The notes beneath the pieces were generated by a model. The model was not told where the DNA came from and ran no database searches. It saw only the letters and a list, made by a program, of their open reading frames with translations. From assembly GCF_000374065.1 (NCBI RefSeq), contig NZ_KB893245.1, positions 744,001-808,000 on the forward strand: a DNA stretch of 64,000 bases, written 5' to 3'. The DNA comes from Spirosoma luteum DSM 19990. Its GTDB lineage: Bacteria > Bacteroidota > Bacteroidia > Cytophagales > Spirosomataceae. Of the stretch, positions 52,501 through 60,982 are shown in pieces. The position numbers were made by a program, and so were the translations under genes. Each line of letters starts with the position of its first letter. The stretch's first letter is position 1.

Positions 52501-52763
52501 AGGAGCAGTTCCGGGCCATAATAGCCATTATGGTGGTGGCAATCATCGGTCTGGTACCGGCGGCTATTTCGAGCGGTATCGGCTCCGACGTGCAGCGTCC
52601 GCTGGCAACGGTTATCATCGGCGGATTAACGACAACGCTGTTTTTTGCCCCCTTAATTATTCCGCCCCTGTTTTACCTCGTCAACCGCAACCGCAAACGC
52701 GTGGTGCTGGACGAAGAAGGCAGGCCCGAACCGGAAGCGATTGAAGAAGGAACGGAGATTTAG
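49584..52763 (+). CDS. Heavy-metal RND efflux pump, CusA/CzcA family
   Basis: The 1,059-residue inner-membrane pump drives proton-coupled export of metal cations. It opens with SLRNRWAVVG and EAYPDIADTNV, and has 12 membrane helices and two large periplasmic loops. The fourth helix holds DFGIIVDGASVM, with the intramembrane Asp typical of the HME group. The subgroup (Cu/Ag or Co/Zn/Cd) is not clear from sequence reading. It is the third gene of the TolC-adaptor-pump set. The C-terminus is acidic and cytoplasmic. Confidence 0.95.
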   Translation: MIQKLITLSLRNRWAVVGLAIAVMGLGLWCFKLLKIEAYPDIADTNVIIISKYDGRAAEEVEQQVTIPIERVLNNVPHVTDRRSRTIFGLSVVQLNFDENVTDYFARQQIIERLSSAQLPDGVSPELAPLTTAVGEIYRYVIEAPASMTPMQLRDLQDWVIIPQLLQVPGLADVTTFGGPIKQYQIIPDPAKLRKYDTTLQEVIEAVQKNNQNTGGNIIARGGQGFAVRGLGALKSPDDVQNIVLKANEGVPVLLRDVASVEINPPSPSGILGYRIPNEKLDVVGATEGIVLLRRGENPSEVLALLKEKIADLETRELPKGVHLRVLYDRGFLIDHSLETVAHTLIEGIAIVTLLLVLFLGSLRAALVVTVTIPFSLLFAFILMKLVGIPANLLSLGAIDFGIIVDGASVMAVHLIHRYRHSRPSDRDVGIVPVTTNSAKEVAREIFFSVTIIILAYLPILLMQRVEGKLFSPMALTLSFAVIGSLICALTVIPVLTSFAFRKAFTPGGKPLKEYKNFLLTPLERGYRWLLYSTLFRVPKLVVAVGMVIVLVMIGFGLKLGTEFLPELDEGSIFMRAFMPSGITIQENAKISPKIRDIISKYKPVSFVITQAGRNDDGTDPFPSDRTEILVGLKEYSTWSDSISKKEIVRSMQGELQETFPGAFFSSGQPIIDQVMEIVTGSAADLAISIVGNDLTLMRAKADSIAALVKKMDGAISVNIEQEGPQDQLAIKINRPAAARYGINVAEIENLIEAAIGGKTIGTIYDEAKRYDIIVRFTPESRGSIDAIRQLQVPSATGALIPMNELADIRYVQGQTNIYRLNGKRMVTVRTNIRGRDQGGFVTEISQKVREHVTIPEGYSIIYGGQYENLERAGGQLAISIPLTIEVVFLFLFMLYGNVRDTLLTLTCLLFALAGGIGALLLRGYNFNVSAGVGFVSIFGISVMAGVLLVSALNRNLTDMSKSLKEITIETAQEQFRAIIAIMVVAIIGLVPAAISSGIGSDVQRPLATVIIGGLTTTLFFAPLIIPPLFYLVNRNRKRVVLDEEGRPEPEAIEEGTEI

Positions 52764-52849
52764 ACGGTTCAGGCCGGTGAGGTTGTCAAAAATCTTGCAG
52801 GCCTTTTGATTAACCTGTTTCACGAATCAAAAACCAGCGTTTCATCAGC

Positions 52850-53647
52850 ATGAAATCTATCTTCGTTGTTGGCTACTGCCTGTTGTGCTTACTTTCCTTC
52901 GGACAAACTGTACCATACGGCAATAACTCCGCTACCGGTCGGTACCAACCCGTAAAAGGAATAAAGTTATACTACGAAGTGTACGGTACGGGTAAGCCGC
53001 TTTTAATGATTCACGGCAACGGTGGAGACATCAGTTCGTTCAGCAAAAATATTCCTTACTTCGCGAAGCACTATCAGGTAATTGCTGTCGACAGCCGCGC
53101 ACACGGTAAGTCCGTTGACACGGGCGATTCGCTGAATTTTGAGATGATGGCCGATGATTTTGCAGATTTGCTCACGGCCCTGCACATTGACTCTGCTTAC
53201 GTTATTGGTTGGAGCGATGGTGGTATCAACGCCTTGCTGCTGGCAATGCGTCATCCCCAAAAAGTAAAGAAACTAGTTGCGACAGGGGCTAATCTCTGGC
53301 CTGATTCTACCGCGTTGATGCCGTCATTATGGAAACAACAGCAAAAAGCATATCAGGAAAATAAAGACAGTGTCTTTACCGATACCGCTAAAAAAAACAA
53401 CTGGAAAGTATTTAAATTAGATGTGTTCCAGCCAAACATACCGCTTCAGGCGTTGAACGCTATCCGTATTCCGGCTCTGATTGTGGCTGGCGACCGGGAT
53501 GTAATCGTACCCGAACACACGGTAGCTATCTTCCGCCATATTCCGAAGGCGCAGCTATGGATACTGCCGAACAGCGGTCATGCTACACTGGTTGACCATG
53601 CCGATGAGTTCAACCGAAAAGCCGACGAATTCTTCCGGTCCAGATGA
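52850..53647 (+). CDS. Secreted alpha/beta hydrolase
   Basis: The 265-residue protein has a signal peptide (YCLLCLLSFGQT) and an alpha/beta-hydrolase fold with oxyanion segment IHGNGGD, nucleophile elbow GWSDGG (Ser122), acid in AGDRDVIVPEHT and His in NSGHATLV. This is a complete triad. It is close to the 3-oxoadipate enol-lactonase and esterase-like group; the substrate is unknown. It is monocistronic, after the efflux operon. Confidence 0.9.
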   Translation: MKSIFVVGYCLLCLLSFGQTVPYGNNSATGRYQPVKGIKLYYEVYGTGKPLLMIHGNGGDISSFSKNIPYFAKHYQVIAVDSRAHGKSVDTGDSLNFEMMADDFADLLTALHIDSAYVIGWSDGGINALLLAMRHPQKVKKLVATGANLWPDSTALMPSLWKQQQKAYQENKDSVFTDTAKKNNWKVFKLDVFQPNIPLQALNAIRIPALIVAGDRDVIVPEHTVAIFRHIPKAQLWILPNSGHATLVDHADEFNRKADEFFRSR

Positions 53648-53847
53648 GTTGTCGTATCCCAGGTAGTTGCTGTTACGGCTGATCCGAAGTTACAACCGAC
53701 AACTCCAATATCCTTATTGAATGAATGACAGAAGGAGGTTTATCGTGTCAACCAAACGAATTGTTCGCAAGTACTTTTGTTAATTACATACGTTTGATAA
53801 TCAGATATATAGGTTTTGGCAGAGAGGTGCAGACTTCGGCTTAGAAA

Positions 53848-54189
53848 TTATTGCTTCAGTAAAAAAGCAATCAACTCACTGGCCAAAGCAACACCGGCAA
53901 ACGGTAGGGCCAAACGCGTATTTCCCGTTTTGTACAGTAACAGGGCCGTGATGCCAAAAAGAGTTAGGGCAAAAACAGACCGATACAAAGGCTCCAGACG
54001 GTAAGCAGACTTGGGGGCAGCAAAAATACCCCAGAGCACTATTGCTACTAGTGGCAGGCCGATTGCAGCCGCATATTTCCCGTATGGATGGGTAGTACTG
54101 TGAAAACCCACGTAACCCAATGCCGCGAACATCCCCAGCTCCACCAGGAAGTAAACCAGTTGGTTGATTCCCTTGAGTAGCGTTAGCAT
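53848..54189 (-). CDS. YrdB/DUF2568 family small membrane protein
   Basis: The 113-residue protein has four membrane helices and matches the YrdB (DUF2568) family: NQLVYFLVELGMFAALGYVG at the start, then LVAIVLWGIFAAPKSAYRL with the conserved loop (WGxFxAPxS). Function is unknown. ATG 54189 is chosen; the frame runs upstream to 54405 into the next gene but those residues are not membrane-like or conserved. It lies 103 bases downstream of the quinone oxidoreductase gene. Confidence 0.85.
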   Translation of the reverse strand: MLTLLKGINQLVYFLVELGMFAALGYVGFHSTTHPYGKYAAAIGLPLVAIVLWGIFAAPKSAYRLEPLYRSVFALTLFGITALLLYKTGNTRLALPFAGVALASELIAFLLKQ

Positions 54190-54292
54190 AGTTGCCAGAA
54201 CAAAACAAGTAATGTCGACTTTTCGACAGGCAGCACCCAGTCTGCGTCGTTGATTATGCAGACACGAACATAAGGAAATACTTCCCGGCATT

Positions 54293-55255
54293 CTACACTT
54301 CCAGCATGATTTTACCGATGTGGTCGCTGCTTTCCATGAGTTCCTGCGCTCTGGCGGCTTCTCCCAGAGGAAAGGTTCGGTAAACAACCGGCTTAAGTTG
54401 ATCACCGGCTATAAGGGGCCAAACCTGTTTTTCAACGTCAGCCGTTAGCGTAGCTTTGAAATCAGGGTCGCGTGGCTTCAGCATACTGCCACTAATGGTA
54501 ATGCGCTTTTGCATCAGCGTTGGAATGTGAATTGGACTGTCGGCACCCTGCATGGCGTTGATAAACATCAGGCGACCATCCATGGCCAGAAGGTTCATGT
54601 TTTTTTGTGTGTAATTGCCCCCAACCATATCAAGGATAACGTCGATGGGTATGCCATTTAATTCCTGCTCGAAGTCGCTTGTTTTGTAGTTAATACATCT
54701 GACTGCACCGAGTTGCTCACAAAAATCACATTTCTCATCACTGCCCGCTGTGGCATAGGCATTGGCACCGAATGCTCTTGCCAGTTGAATGGCCGTTACG
54801 CCGATGCCACTACTCCCGCCATGAATCAGAAAGTTTTCTCCGGCAGATAGATGCCCCCATTGGAAAACCGTCGACCAGACGGTTAGGACTGTTTCTGGTA
54901 GAGAAGCTGCTTCTGCAAACGTTAGTGTTTCTGGTATGGGCAGGCAATGCCGCTCATCTACGGTAACGTATTCGGCGTAGCCACCCCCGCTGATCAGGGC
55001 ACAAACGGGGTCGCCAATTTTCCATCGACTGGCGTTTGGGCCACATCGCTCCACAATACCGGCCACTTCAAGGCCGGGAATCTGACCGGTAGGGTCGGTA
55101 CCGTAGCCGCCCGTTCGCTGGTGAATATCGCTCCGATTCACGCCAGCCGCCCGCACCCGAATGAGGATTTGGCCGGATTCAGGTTGCGGAATTGCCCGCT
55201 CCTGCAGAGCGAGAACCGACCCATCGCCGGGTTGTGTTATAATGATTGCTTCCAT
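54293..55255 (-). CDS. NAD(P)H quinone oxidoreductase, PIG3 family
   Basis: The 320-residue medium-chain reductase lacks the zinc ligands of alcohol dehydrogenases. It has the GroES-like start (ILIRVRAAGVNRSDIHQR), CGPNASRWKIGDPVCAL, and the NADPH loop IHGGSSGIGVTAIQLA. TP53I3-like enzymes reduce quinones or act on related carbonyls. It is cytoplasmic. The gene begins 110 bases from the pseudouridine synthase gene on the same strand. Confidence 0.93.
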   Translation of the reverse strand: MEAIIITQPGDGSVLALQERAIPQPESGQILIRVRAAGVNRSDIHQRTGGYGTDPTGQIPGLEVAGIVERCGPNASRWKIGDPVCALISGGGYAEYVTVDERHCLPIPETLTFAEAASLPETVLTVWSTVFQWGHLSAGENFLIHGGSSGIGVTAIQLARAFGANAYATAGSDEKCDFCEQLGAVRCINYKTSDFEQELNGIPIDVILDMVGGNYTQKNMNLLAMDGRLMFINAMQGADSPIHIPTLMQKRITISGSMLKPRDPDFKATLTADVEKQVWPLIAGDQLKPVVYRTFPLGEAARAQELMESSDHIGKIMLEV

Positions 55256-55365
55256 TCCTGAATAACCATGAATGACGGCCTTTTGTCAGGAAAAGAAAAC
55301 GGTCTGACTCCTAAACCGTCTATCGTTATTCGCAGCCTGCAATGGCTGGGTACCTGGGAAGAGAG

Positions 55366-56088
55366 TTACGCAAACTTTTCCAATTGCTTCACCAGCACCC
55401 CGAAATCTTTCGGGTAAGGGGCTACAAACGTCTGTTCTTTGCCATCAAGTAGCTTGAATGTCAGTGAGTAAGCGTGGAGAGCAACCCGCTGAATCAGCGG
55501 TAGTTCTTCGGTTTCCTGCTTGAGGTTGAACTTGCGTTTTACGTCGGACAGAAAAACGGGTTTTCCGCCGTAGGTCGCATCGTTCACAATGGGTGCTTTA
55601 AGACACATCAAATGCACCCGAATCTGGTGCATCCGACCCGTAATGGGCATACACTCCACCAAGGTGGTGGTCTTATAGGCCTGTAGCGTATTAAAAATCG
55701 TTTCGGCCACTTTCCCGTTCTCCCGGTCAATCCGAACGGCCGTTCCGTCTTTGACGGGCGAGATTGGCAGGTACACGGAAATACCGTCGAAGTTGTGTAC
55801 GCCGTTCGTAATGGCATGGTAGCGTTTCGTTACCTCGCGGTGTTCAAACTGCATGGCCAGATGCCGGTAAGCTTCCGGGTTTTTAGCGATGGCTAAAATC
55901 CCCGACGTTTCCTTATCCAGGCGGTGCCCAAGTTGCGCGTCGGCATGATACGCTTTCGCCAGCCGGACAATGCTTTGCCCACTTCGGTCGGGCGTGCGTT
56001 CGTCCAGCGAAGCCACGCGGGGCGGCTTATTGACGAGTATGTAGTCCTCATTTTCAAAGACAATGAGGTCGGTGAAGGTAAGTTTCAT
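55366..56088 (-). CDS. RluA family pseudouridine synthase
   Basis: The 240-residue enzyme isomerises uridine in rRNA or tRNA. The catalytic motif is GHRLDKETSG with Asp58; other family blocks are ILVNKPP and ITGRMHQIRVH. No S4 RNA-binding domain is fused, so it resembles RluA/TruC rather than RluD. The exact target base cannot be told. It lies upstream of the YrdB and PIG3 genes on the same strand and may share a transcript. Confidence 0.93.
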   Translation of the reverse strand: MKLTFTDLIVFENEDYILVNKPPRVASLDERTPDRSGQSIVRLAKAYHADAQLGHRLDKETSGILAIAKNPEAYRHLAMQFEHREVTKRYHAITNGVHNFDGISVYLPISPVKDGTAVRIDRENGKVAETIFNTLQAYKTTTLVECMPITGRMHQIRVHLMCLKAPIVNDATYGGKPVFLSDVKRKFNLKQETEELPLIQRVALHAYSLTFKLLDGKEQTFVAPYPKDFGVLVKQLEKFA

Positions 56089-56197
56089 AAAGTGAAGTAG
56101 TCAATCCGTTGACCAGTCGGTGAGGAAATCAGTACCATTGAGAACCTATTGGCTGACTCACTAAACAGCCAACTAACTCACCGACTACATTTAACAC

Positions 56198-56226
56198 AAA
56201 AAGCCTCCTCCTGACTGGAAAAGGCT
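56198..56226 (-). terminator. Probable terminator of rpmB
   Basis: On the minus strand a short stem (56222-56226 with 56202-56206, extended by G-T pairs) is followed by a run of five T. It lies 23 bases after the rpmB stop. Confidence 0.6.
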
Positions 56227-56248
56227 CGATGAATGATTTTGCGAAAGA

Positions 56249-56488
56249 CTATAACGACAGCGTACCGCGCTGATGAGCCTTTTGAAGTGTTGCTTCCAGA
56301 CCGTTTTTGTTGATGGTCTTGATGGCAGACGTAGCCACCTTCAGCGTAATCCATTCGCCGGTTGATTCAACAAAGAACCGCTTCTTCTGGAGATTGGGAA
56401 AAAATTTACGCTTGGTTTTATTATTAGCGTGAGAAACGTTGTTTCCCGTGCGTGTGCGCTTTCCTGTTATTTGACAAACTCTGGCCAT
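56249..56488 (-). CDS. rpmB: 50S ribosomal protein L28
   Basis: The 79-residue protein matches bacterial L28: [20 protein letters not shown] at the start, then [14 protein letters not shown] and [12 protein letters not shown]. The cysteine motif is reduced, as in Bacteroidota. rpmG (L33), often next to rpmB, is not here; the DUF5522 gene lies upstream instead. It is essential for 50S assembly. Confidence 0.98.
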   Translation of the reverse strand: MARVCQITGKRTRTGNNVSHANNKTKRKFFPNLQKKRFFVESTGEWITLKVATSAIKTINKNGLEATLQKAHQRGTLSL

Positions 56489-56548
56489 TATCGTACTGAT
56501 TTTCCGTATGAGGGCGCAAAATTGGCTAAATTATCCCAAATCTGCAAA

Positions 56549-56719
56549 TCAATCTTTCTTTTTTTTGAATCCGTACGGACAATGCCGACATCCATTCTGG
56601 CAGCAGTACCCCCGTTTCAGGTGGTAGGCAGCGGTGAAAACCATATACCCTTCCGGTGTCAGGTAATAATCCTTGGTGGTTAAGTCAAGAGTGTTTTTTT
56701 GGGGCGGTTGCGGGGGCAT
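56549..56719 (-). CDS. DUF5522 small cysteine-rich protein
   Basis: The 56-residue protein ends with the family core: DYYLTPEGYMVFTAAYHLKR followed by GYCCQNGCRHCPYGFKKKK. Four cysteines and a histidine suggest a zinc or Fe-S site. ATG 56719 is preferred; a TTG at 56803 would add 28 non-conserved residues and leave only 31 bases for the divergent promoter of rocD. Function is unknown. It is upstream of rpmB on the same strand. Confidence 0.85.
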   Translation of the reverse strand: MPPQPPQKNTLDLTTKDYYLTPEGYMVFTAAYHLKRGYCCQNGCRHCPYGFKKKKD

Positions 56720-56834
56720 CTGGTTTGGGCTTGTGTCGAAGAAAGCGTATTTTTGAAGGAAACGCACTATGCTGTCGGTTAGTTGCCCAAACGCAAACGA
56801 CAAGACCGATTAGCCCATCAAAACTCCTACACAC

Positions 56835-58088
56835 ATGATACTCGACTCTAGAACACCTGTCTCGTCTGCCGATAATGCTATGGATTTGGAGTGGCACTAC
56901 GGTGCCCATAACTACCATCCTGTTCCCGTCGTGCTAGCACGGGGAGAAGGCATTTTTGTTTGGGACGTGGACGATAAGCGCTACTTCGATTTCCTGTCGG
57001 CGTATAGTGCCGTGAGCCAGGGGCATTGCCATCCACGTATCGTTAAGGCCATGATTCAGCAGGCCCAGCGGCTAACCCTGACCTCAAGAGCCTTCTACAA
57101 CGATAAAACGGGACTGTGTGAGAAATACCTGTGCGATTATTTTGGTTTCGATAAAGCCCTGATGATGAATTCTGGAGCCGAAGGGGGAGAAACCGCACTC
57201 AAGCTAACCCGAAAATGGGCCTACCTCGTAAAAAGAATTGCCCAGAATCAGGCCAAAATGGTTTTTGCCACCGGTAATTTCTGGGGGCGTACGCTAGCCG
57301 CTATCTCCTCATCTACCGACGCCAGCAGCACGAATGATTTCGGTCCGCTGGTACCGGGTTATATCGTTGTTCCCTACAACGACCTCGAAGCACTGGAGAA
57401 TACTTTTAAAAGTGACCCCAATGTGGCTGGCTTTATGGTCGAACCAATCCAGGGCGAAGCGGGTGTGGTGGTGCCCGATGCCGGGTACCTGCGTGGGGTG
57501 CGCGACCTCTGCACAAAATATAACGTACTGTTTATTGCCGATGAAGTGCAAACGGGTATCGGACGAACCGGCAAGCGTATTGCCTGTGACCATGAGAATG
57601 TGAAGCCTGATTTGCTCGTATTGGGCAAAGCCCTGTCGGGGGGAATTATGCCCGTATCGGCGGTGATGACATCGGACGAAGTGATGCTGACCATCAAACC
57701 CGGGGAGCATGGCAGTACCTACGGCGGTAACCCACTGGCCTGCGTGGTCACGATGAAAGCCCTTCAGGTAGTGGAGGATGAGCATCTGGCTGAGAACGCC
57801 CAAAACATGGGCGAGGTGTTTCGGTCCAGAATGACCAGCCTGAGCCAGAAAACGGACCTTCTTCAAACGGTACGGGGAAAGGGCCTGCTCAATGCCATCG
57901 TCATCACCGAACGCCCGGACCTGGGCGACCAGACCGCCTGGGAAATTTGCCTGAAACTAAAGGACAATGGCTTACTGACCAAACCAACGCACGGCGATAA
58001 AATCCGGTTTGCCCCCCCGCTAACCATCAACGAAGCACAAATGCACGAAGCCTGCGATATTATCGAGAAGACGATTCTGGAATTTTGA
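56835..58088 (+). CDS. rocD: Ornithine--oxo-acid transaminase
   Basis: RocD transfers the delta-amino group of ornithine to 2-oxoglutarate, giving glutamate semialdehyde for proline synthesis or arginine breakdown. The 417-residue PLP enzyme has [11 protein letters not shown] at the start, [28 protein letters not shown] and the PLP lysine in [21 protein letters not shown] is also typical. It is a single gene, divergent from the DUF5522 gene. Confidence 0.95.
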   Translation: MILDSRTPVSSADNAMDLEWHYGAHNYHPVPVVLARGEGIFVWDVDDKRYFDFLSAYSAVSQGHCHPRIVKAMIQQAQRLTLTSRAFYNDKTGLCEKYLCDYFGFDKALMMNSGAEGGETALKLTRKWAYLVKRIAQNQAKMVFATGNFWGRTLAAISSSTDASSTNDFGPLVPGYIVVPYNDLEALENTFKSDPNVAGFMVEPIQGEAGVVVPDAGYLRGVRDLCTKYNVLFIADEVQTGIGRTGKRIACDHENVKPDLLVLGKALSGGIMPVSAVMTSDEVMLTIKPGEHGSTYGGNPLACVVTMKALQVVEDEHLAENAQNMGEVFRSRMTSLSQKTDLLQTVRGKGLLNAIVITERPDLGDQTAWEICLKLKDNGLLTKPTHGDKIRFAPPLTINEAQMHEACDIIEKTILEF

Positions 58089-58230
58089 GAATGATTTGAG
58101 TAAAGAATGAAAAGTGTAGTGTGAAAAATAAGGTACTGAATCGGTTAATTCCAGTATAACCTTTATTAGTGTGTAGGATAAGTTCATCAGGCTCCGATTT
58201 TAATCGGGGTAAAAGTTAATCAACAAGTAT

Positions 58231-58464
58231 ATGAACCTGCAAATCATTCACGATGGCAAAGGCAAAGCCACGGGAGTATTCATCCCCATGCCAGACTGGG
58301 AAAAACAGAAGAAGCAGTATGCCGGATTGGAAAATCTTGAGTACGAAGCACCCTCCAAAGAACAGTTACTGAGCGAATTGAAAGAAGCGGTCTTGGAACT
58401 GAAGGCAATTGAGCAGGGAAACGGTCAGGCGCGTCCTTTAGCCGATTTGCTGCATGAATTATAA
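58231..58464 (+). CDS. Putative antitoxin of a RelE-type system
   Basis: The 77-residue protein is small and charged, with a beta-strand start (NLQIIHDGKGKATGVFIPM) and a helical second half (LLSELKEAVLELKAIEQ). It matches no well-known antitoxin by eye, but its last 11 bases overlap the start of a RelE-like reading frame, the usual order of an antitoxin-toxin operon. It is intact while the toxin is broken. The role rests on position. Confidence 0.65.
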   Translation: MNLQIIHDGKGKATGVFIPMPDWEKQKKQYAGLENLEYEAPSKEQLLSELKEAVLELKAIEQGNGQARPLADLLHEL

Positions 58465-58785
58465 AATCTTAACGCTAACCGTCTTCGACAAACAGTTGAA
58501 ACGGTTAGCGAAAAAGTATCTTTCGCTCAAAAATGACATTGCGCGACTTGAACAGGATTTGACGGAAAATCCAACGCTTGGCCAGTCGCTCGGTGGAAAC
58601 TTCTACAAAGTTCGTTTGAAAATAACGTCGAAACGGACAGGTAAGTCCGGTGGTGGACGCGTAACTGTTTCACATAGGTGAAAGTAACAGGTGAAACAGT
58701 TACGCTTGCTTTCATTTATGATAAAGCTGAACGAGATACCATTGACGACAGCGAACTGGATGATTTACTGACGCCTCTTAATTAA
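58454..58785 (+). pseudogene. RelE/ParE-like toxin, broken by a frameshift
   Basis: The first frame (58454-58681) encodes MNYKILTLTVFDKQLKRLAK and GQSLGGNFYKVRLKI, typical of a RelE-like mRNA interferase, up to KSGGGRVT. The expected end of the domain continues in another frame from about 58678 to the stop at 58783-58785 (VKVTGETVTLAFIYDKAERD, then DSELDDLLTP). A shift of one lost or two added bases joins them. The break lies in a perfect 15-bp inverted repeat (58659-58673 and 58691-58705). The toxin is probably inactive. Confidence 0.8.
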
Positions 58786-58794
58786 GAAGTCAAT

Positions 58795-59850
58795 CTAGTG
58801 CACCGGCTGCCCATTTCTGAACGTAGCCGCTATCTTGTCCCCGTCGGAGAAATAATAGGTTCCTTTGCCGTTGGGAACGTTTTTCTGGAACCAGCCCATG
58901 TACTTGTCGCCATTTCGGTAATAATAAACCCCGTAATCAGAACGGAGGTTGTCCCGAAAGTTTCCCCGGTATTTCACTTTTCCATCGGTATAGTACTCGA
59001 CGCCTTCGCCGTGCTTGTCTCCTTCTTCAAACTCGCCGGCGTAGCGCTCGCCGGTGGGATACATAAAAACACCCGTCCCATCCTGACAATCCCCCGAAAC
59101 GCAGCCTGTTTTTGAGCGGACTGGTGCTTTGGGCATCACAACCGTGCGGGTAGCCACCGCTGGACGGCTAGCCATAGCGACGGGTTTAGGTGCTACGGCC
59201 GTTGGCGTTTTGGCGTAATTCCGGCTTTTGGGATACATGGCTTCAGCTTCCAGCCAGCCTTTCCGAATCGCGTCGATGCGGGCGGGTTTGGCAGGGTGGG
59301 TAGAGGTGGCATGCTCATCGCCGAGTGCCCGCACCGCTACGGCCGATTCATCCAGGGAAGCGCCCAACTGATGCAGGACAAAGCCCGAAAATTTATCGGC
59401 TTCGATTTCTTTAATGGGTTGCCCACCGCGCCCGTCAATGGTATGACCCTGCAAATGGTGCCCAATTTCGTGCGCCATAATACTGATAGCCGACCAGTCG
59501 GTTTCGGTCTGTTCCTCAATGCCCGCCATAAACGCGGCATCATACACGATAAACCGTTGTCCTTTCAGTACCGTGGCAAAGCAATTATCCGTATTGGAGC
59601 ATTCAACCACTTTAAAATTACGAATCAGGCCGATAGGCTTTAAAATCCGGTCTACTACTTTCTCCGCGTGGCCGTTGGATGGCTTTTGTGAACAAATAAT
59701 ATCAGGGTTAGTGGGGCCACCCGTGTAGTTGCAAATAAACGCCCCCGAAGCAAACGGGCGTATGGGTGCAGTGTTCTGGGCAACTAGCGGGCTACTAATA
59801 GCCGCGCTCAGAAAAAGAATGGGAAATGATAAAGCCAATCGCACGGGCAT
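58795..59850 (-). CDS. Secreted metalloprotease-like protein with C-terminal MORN repeats
   Basis: The 351-residue protein has a signal peptide (FPILFLSAAISSPLVAQ), then a metalloprotease-like domain with MAHEIGHHLQGH (HEIGHH at 127-132) and a likely third ligand in EADKFSG (Glu150). A Pro/Ala-rich linker (about 210-245) leads to about four MORN repeats (GTGVFMYPTGERYAGEF, GEGVEYYTDGKVKYRGNF and two more). MORN repeats bind lipids or proteins in other systems. The pairing with a secreted peptidase is unusual. ATG 59850 is preferred to a TTG two codons upstream. Confidence 0.85.
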   Translation of the reverse strand: MPVRLALSFPILFLSAAISSPLVAQNTAPIRPFASGAFICNYTGGPTNPDIICSQKPSNGHAEKVVDRILKPIGLIRNFKVVECSNTDNCFATVLKGQRFIVYDAAFMAGIEEQTETDWSAISIMAHEIGHHLQGHTIDGRGGQPIKEIEADKFSGFVLHQLGASLDESAVAVRALGDEHATSTHPAKPARIDAIRKGWLEAEAMYPKSRNYAKTPTAVAPKPVAMASRPAVATRTVVMPKAPVRSKTGCVSGDCQDGTGVFMYPTGERYAGEFEEGDKHGEGVEYYTDGKVKYRGNFRDNLRSDYGVYYYRNGDKYMGWFQKNVPNGKGTYYFSDGDKIAATFRNGQPVH

Positions 59851-59926
59851 AACCAAATGGGGTTAATCGTTCAACACGGCTACATAACGACGGTAAACAG
59901 GCAGCTATTTTAATCGGGTATAAAAA

Positions 59927-60967
59927 CTAGTTAAATCGCTGCACGGCCACTTTCCCTTTCGCGCCAACGGCGTAGCAGGTGCCCTTGGCGCAGGCCATCG
60001 CATGAAAACCCTCAGCATCGAGTTTTTGCCAGGTTTGCCCCTGATCCGCAGACAGGCTTGTGCCCGATGGACCAATCGTCAGCAGGCGGTCGCCGGGGAG
60101 CAGCGCTACGGCTTCTTTCAAGCCGGGTGGATCGGTTGGCGTCAGGAGTTGCCAGGTTTTTCCGCCATCGCGTGTGATGGTTGCGTTAGGGCCGGGCTGT
60201 TGTTCCTGTTTCTAGTTTCCGCCAACGGCCACGCCGATCTTATCACTAAAAAAACGCAGCCCGAACAGACCCGTTGCTTCACCACCCGGCAGGGGCGTGT
60301 TGCTAACCGTCCAGGTCTTACCCCGGTCCGACGAGTGAAACACCCGTCCGTGCTCACCCCCGCCTGATGCAATCCACACATGTCGTTTCCCTTCCACCAC
60401 CAGGCTGGTACCACTGGCGGCAAAAGCGGCTTCGTTTGGCTCCATAGCGGGTAGAGCGGCCGGGGGTACGCGCTGCCAGGTTTTACCGCCATCGTCCGTC
60501 GTTAGTATAAACCATTTTTTGTTGCCCGCTGCATCGGCTATGGGGTCGCTGAAAACGATGCCGTGCTGGTTATCCCAGAAGTCGATTCCATCGAAGAAGA
60601 CGCCTTGCTGTTCATTTTGATAGAGTAAGGTCCAGTTTTGCCCGGCATTCGTTGTCTTATAAATCCGGGCCTGCCCTTTCTCAGCCGGACCGGCACTCAT
60701 CAGGTAAGCGGTCTGGGCATCTACGGCCTGCACATCCCGGAAGTCGCAGGTCTGGGCATCCGGCACCGCGCCCGTTTGCCAGGTTTTTCCGCCATCGGCC
60801 GTCCGTACAAACGTTCCCTTTGTACCGCCAATCCAGGCAACGTCGGCACCAGCCGCACTAACGGCCCGGAAACTGGCATCCGTACTAACCGCTTGGGGCT
60901 GCCACTGGGCTACACAGTAAAAAGGAAGAAAAAGGCACATGGCAAGATGATGCGTAAGTCGATTCAT
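59927..60967 (-). pseudogene. YCF48/BNR-repeat secreted protein with one in-frame amber codon
   Basis: A single frame of 346 codons is interrupted only by TAG at 60212-60214. The upstream part (251 residues) has a signal peptide and BNR-type motifs (RTADGGKTWQTG, TTDDGGKTWQRV, SSDRGKTWTV) and ends AVGGN; the part after the stop goes on with TITRDGGKTWQLL and SADQGQTWQKL. Homologues usually have GGDY or GGNY at this spot, so TAG probably replaced a Tyr codon. It may be a pseudogene, a sequencing error or a readthrough case. Confidence 0.75.
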
Positions 60968-60982
60968 GAGAGTTAAGTCTTG

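Noticed and set aside
54190..54405. N-terminal extension of the YrdB-like gene
   Set aside because: The added 72 residues overlap the quinone oxidoreductase gene and are neither membrane-like nor conserved.
60212..60214. TAG read as pyrrolysine or another recoded residue
   Set aside because: Nothing in the window supports recoding; a point mutation of a Tyr codon is simpler.
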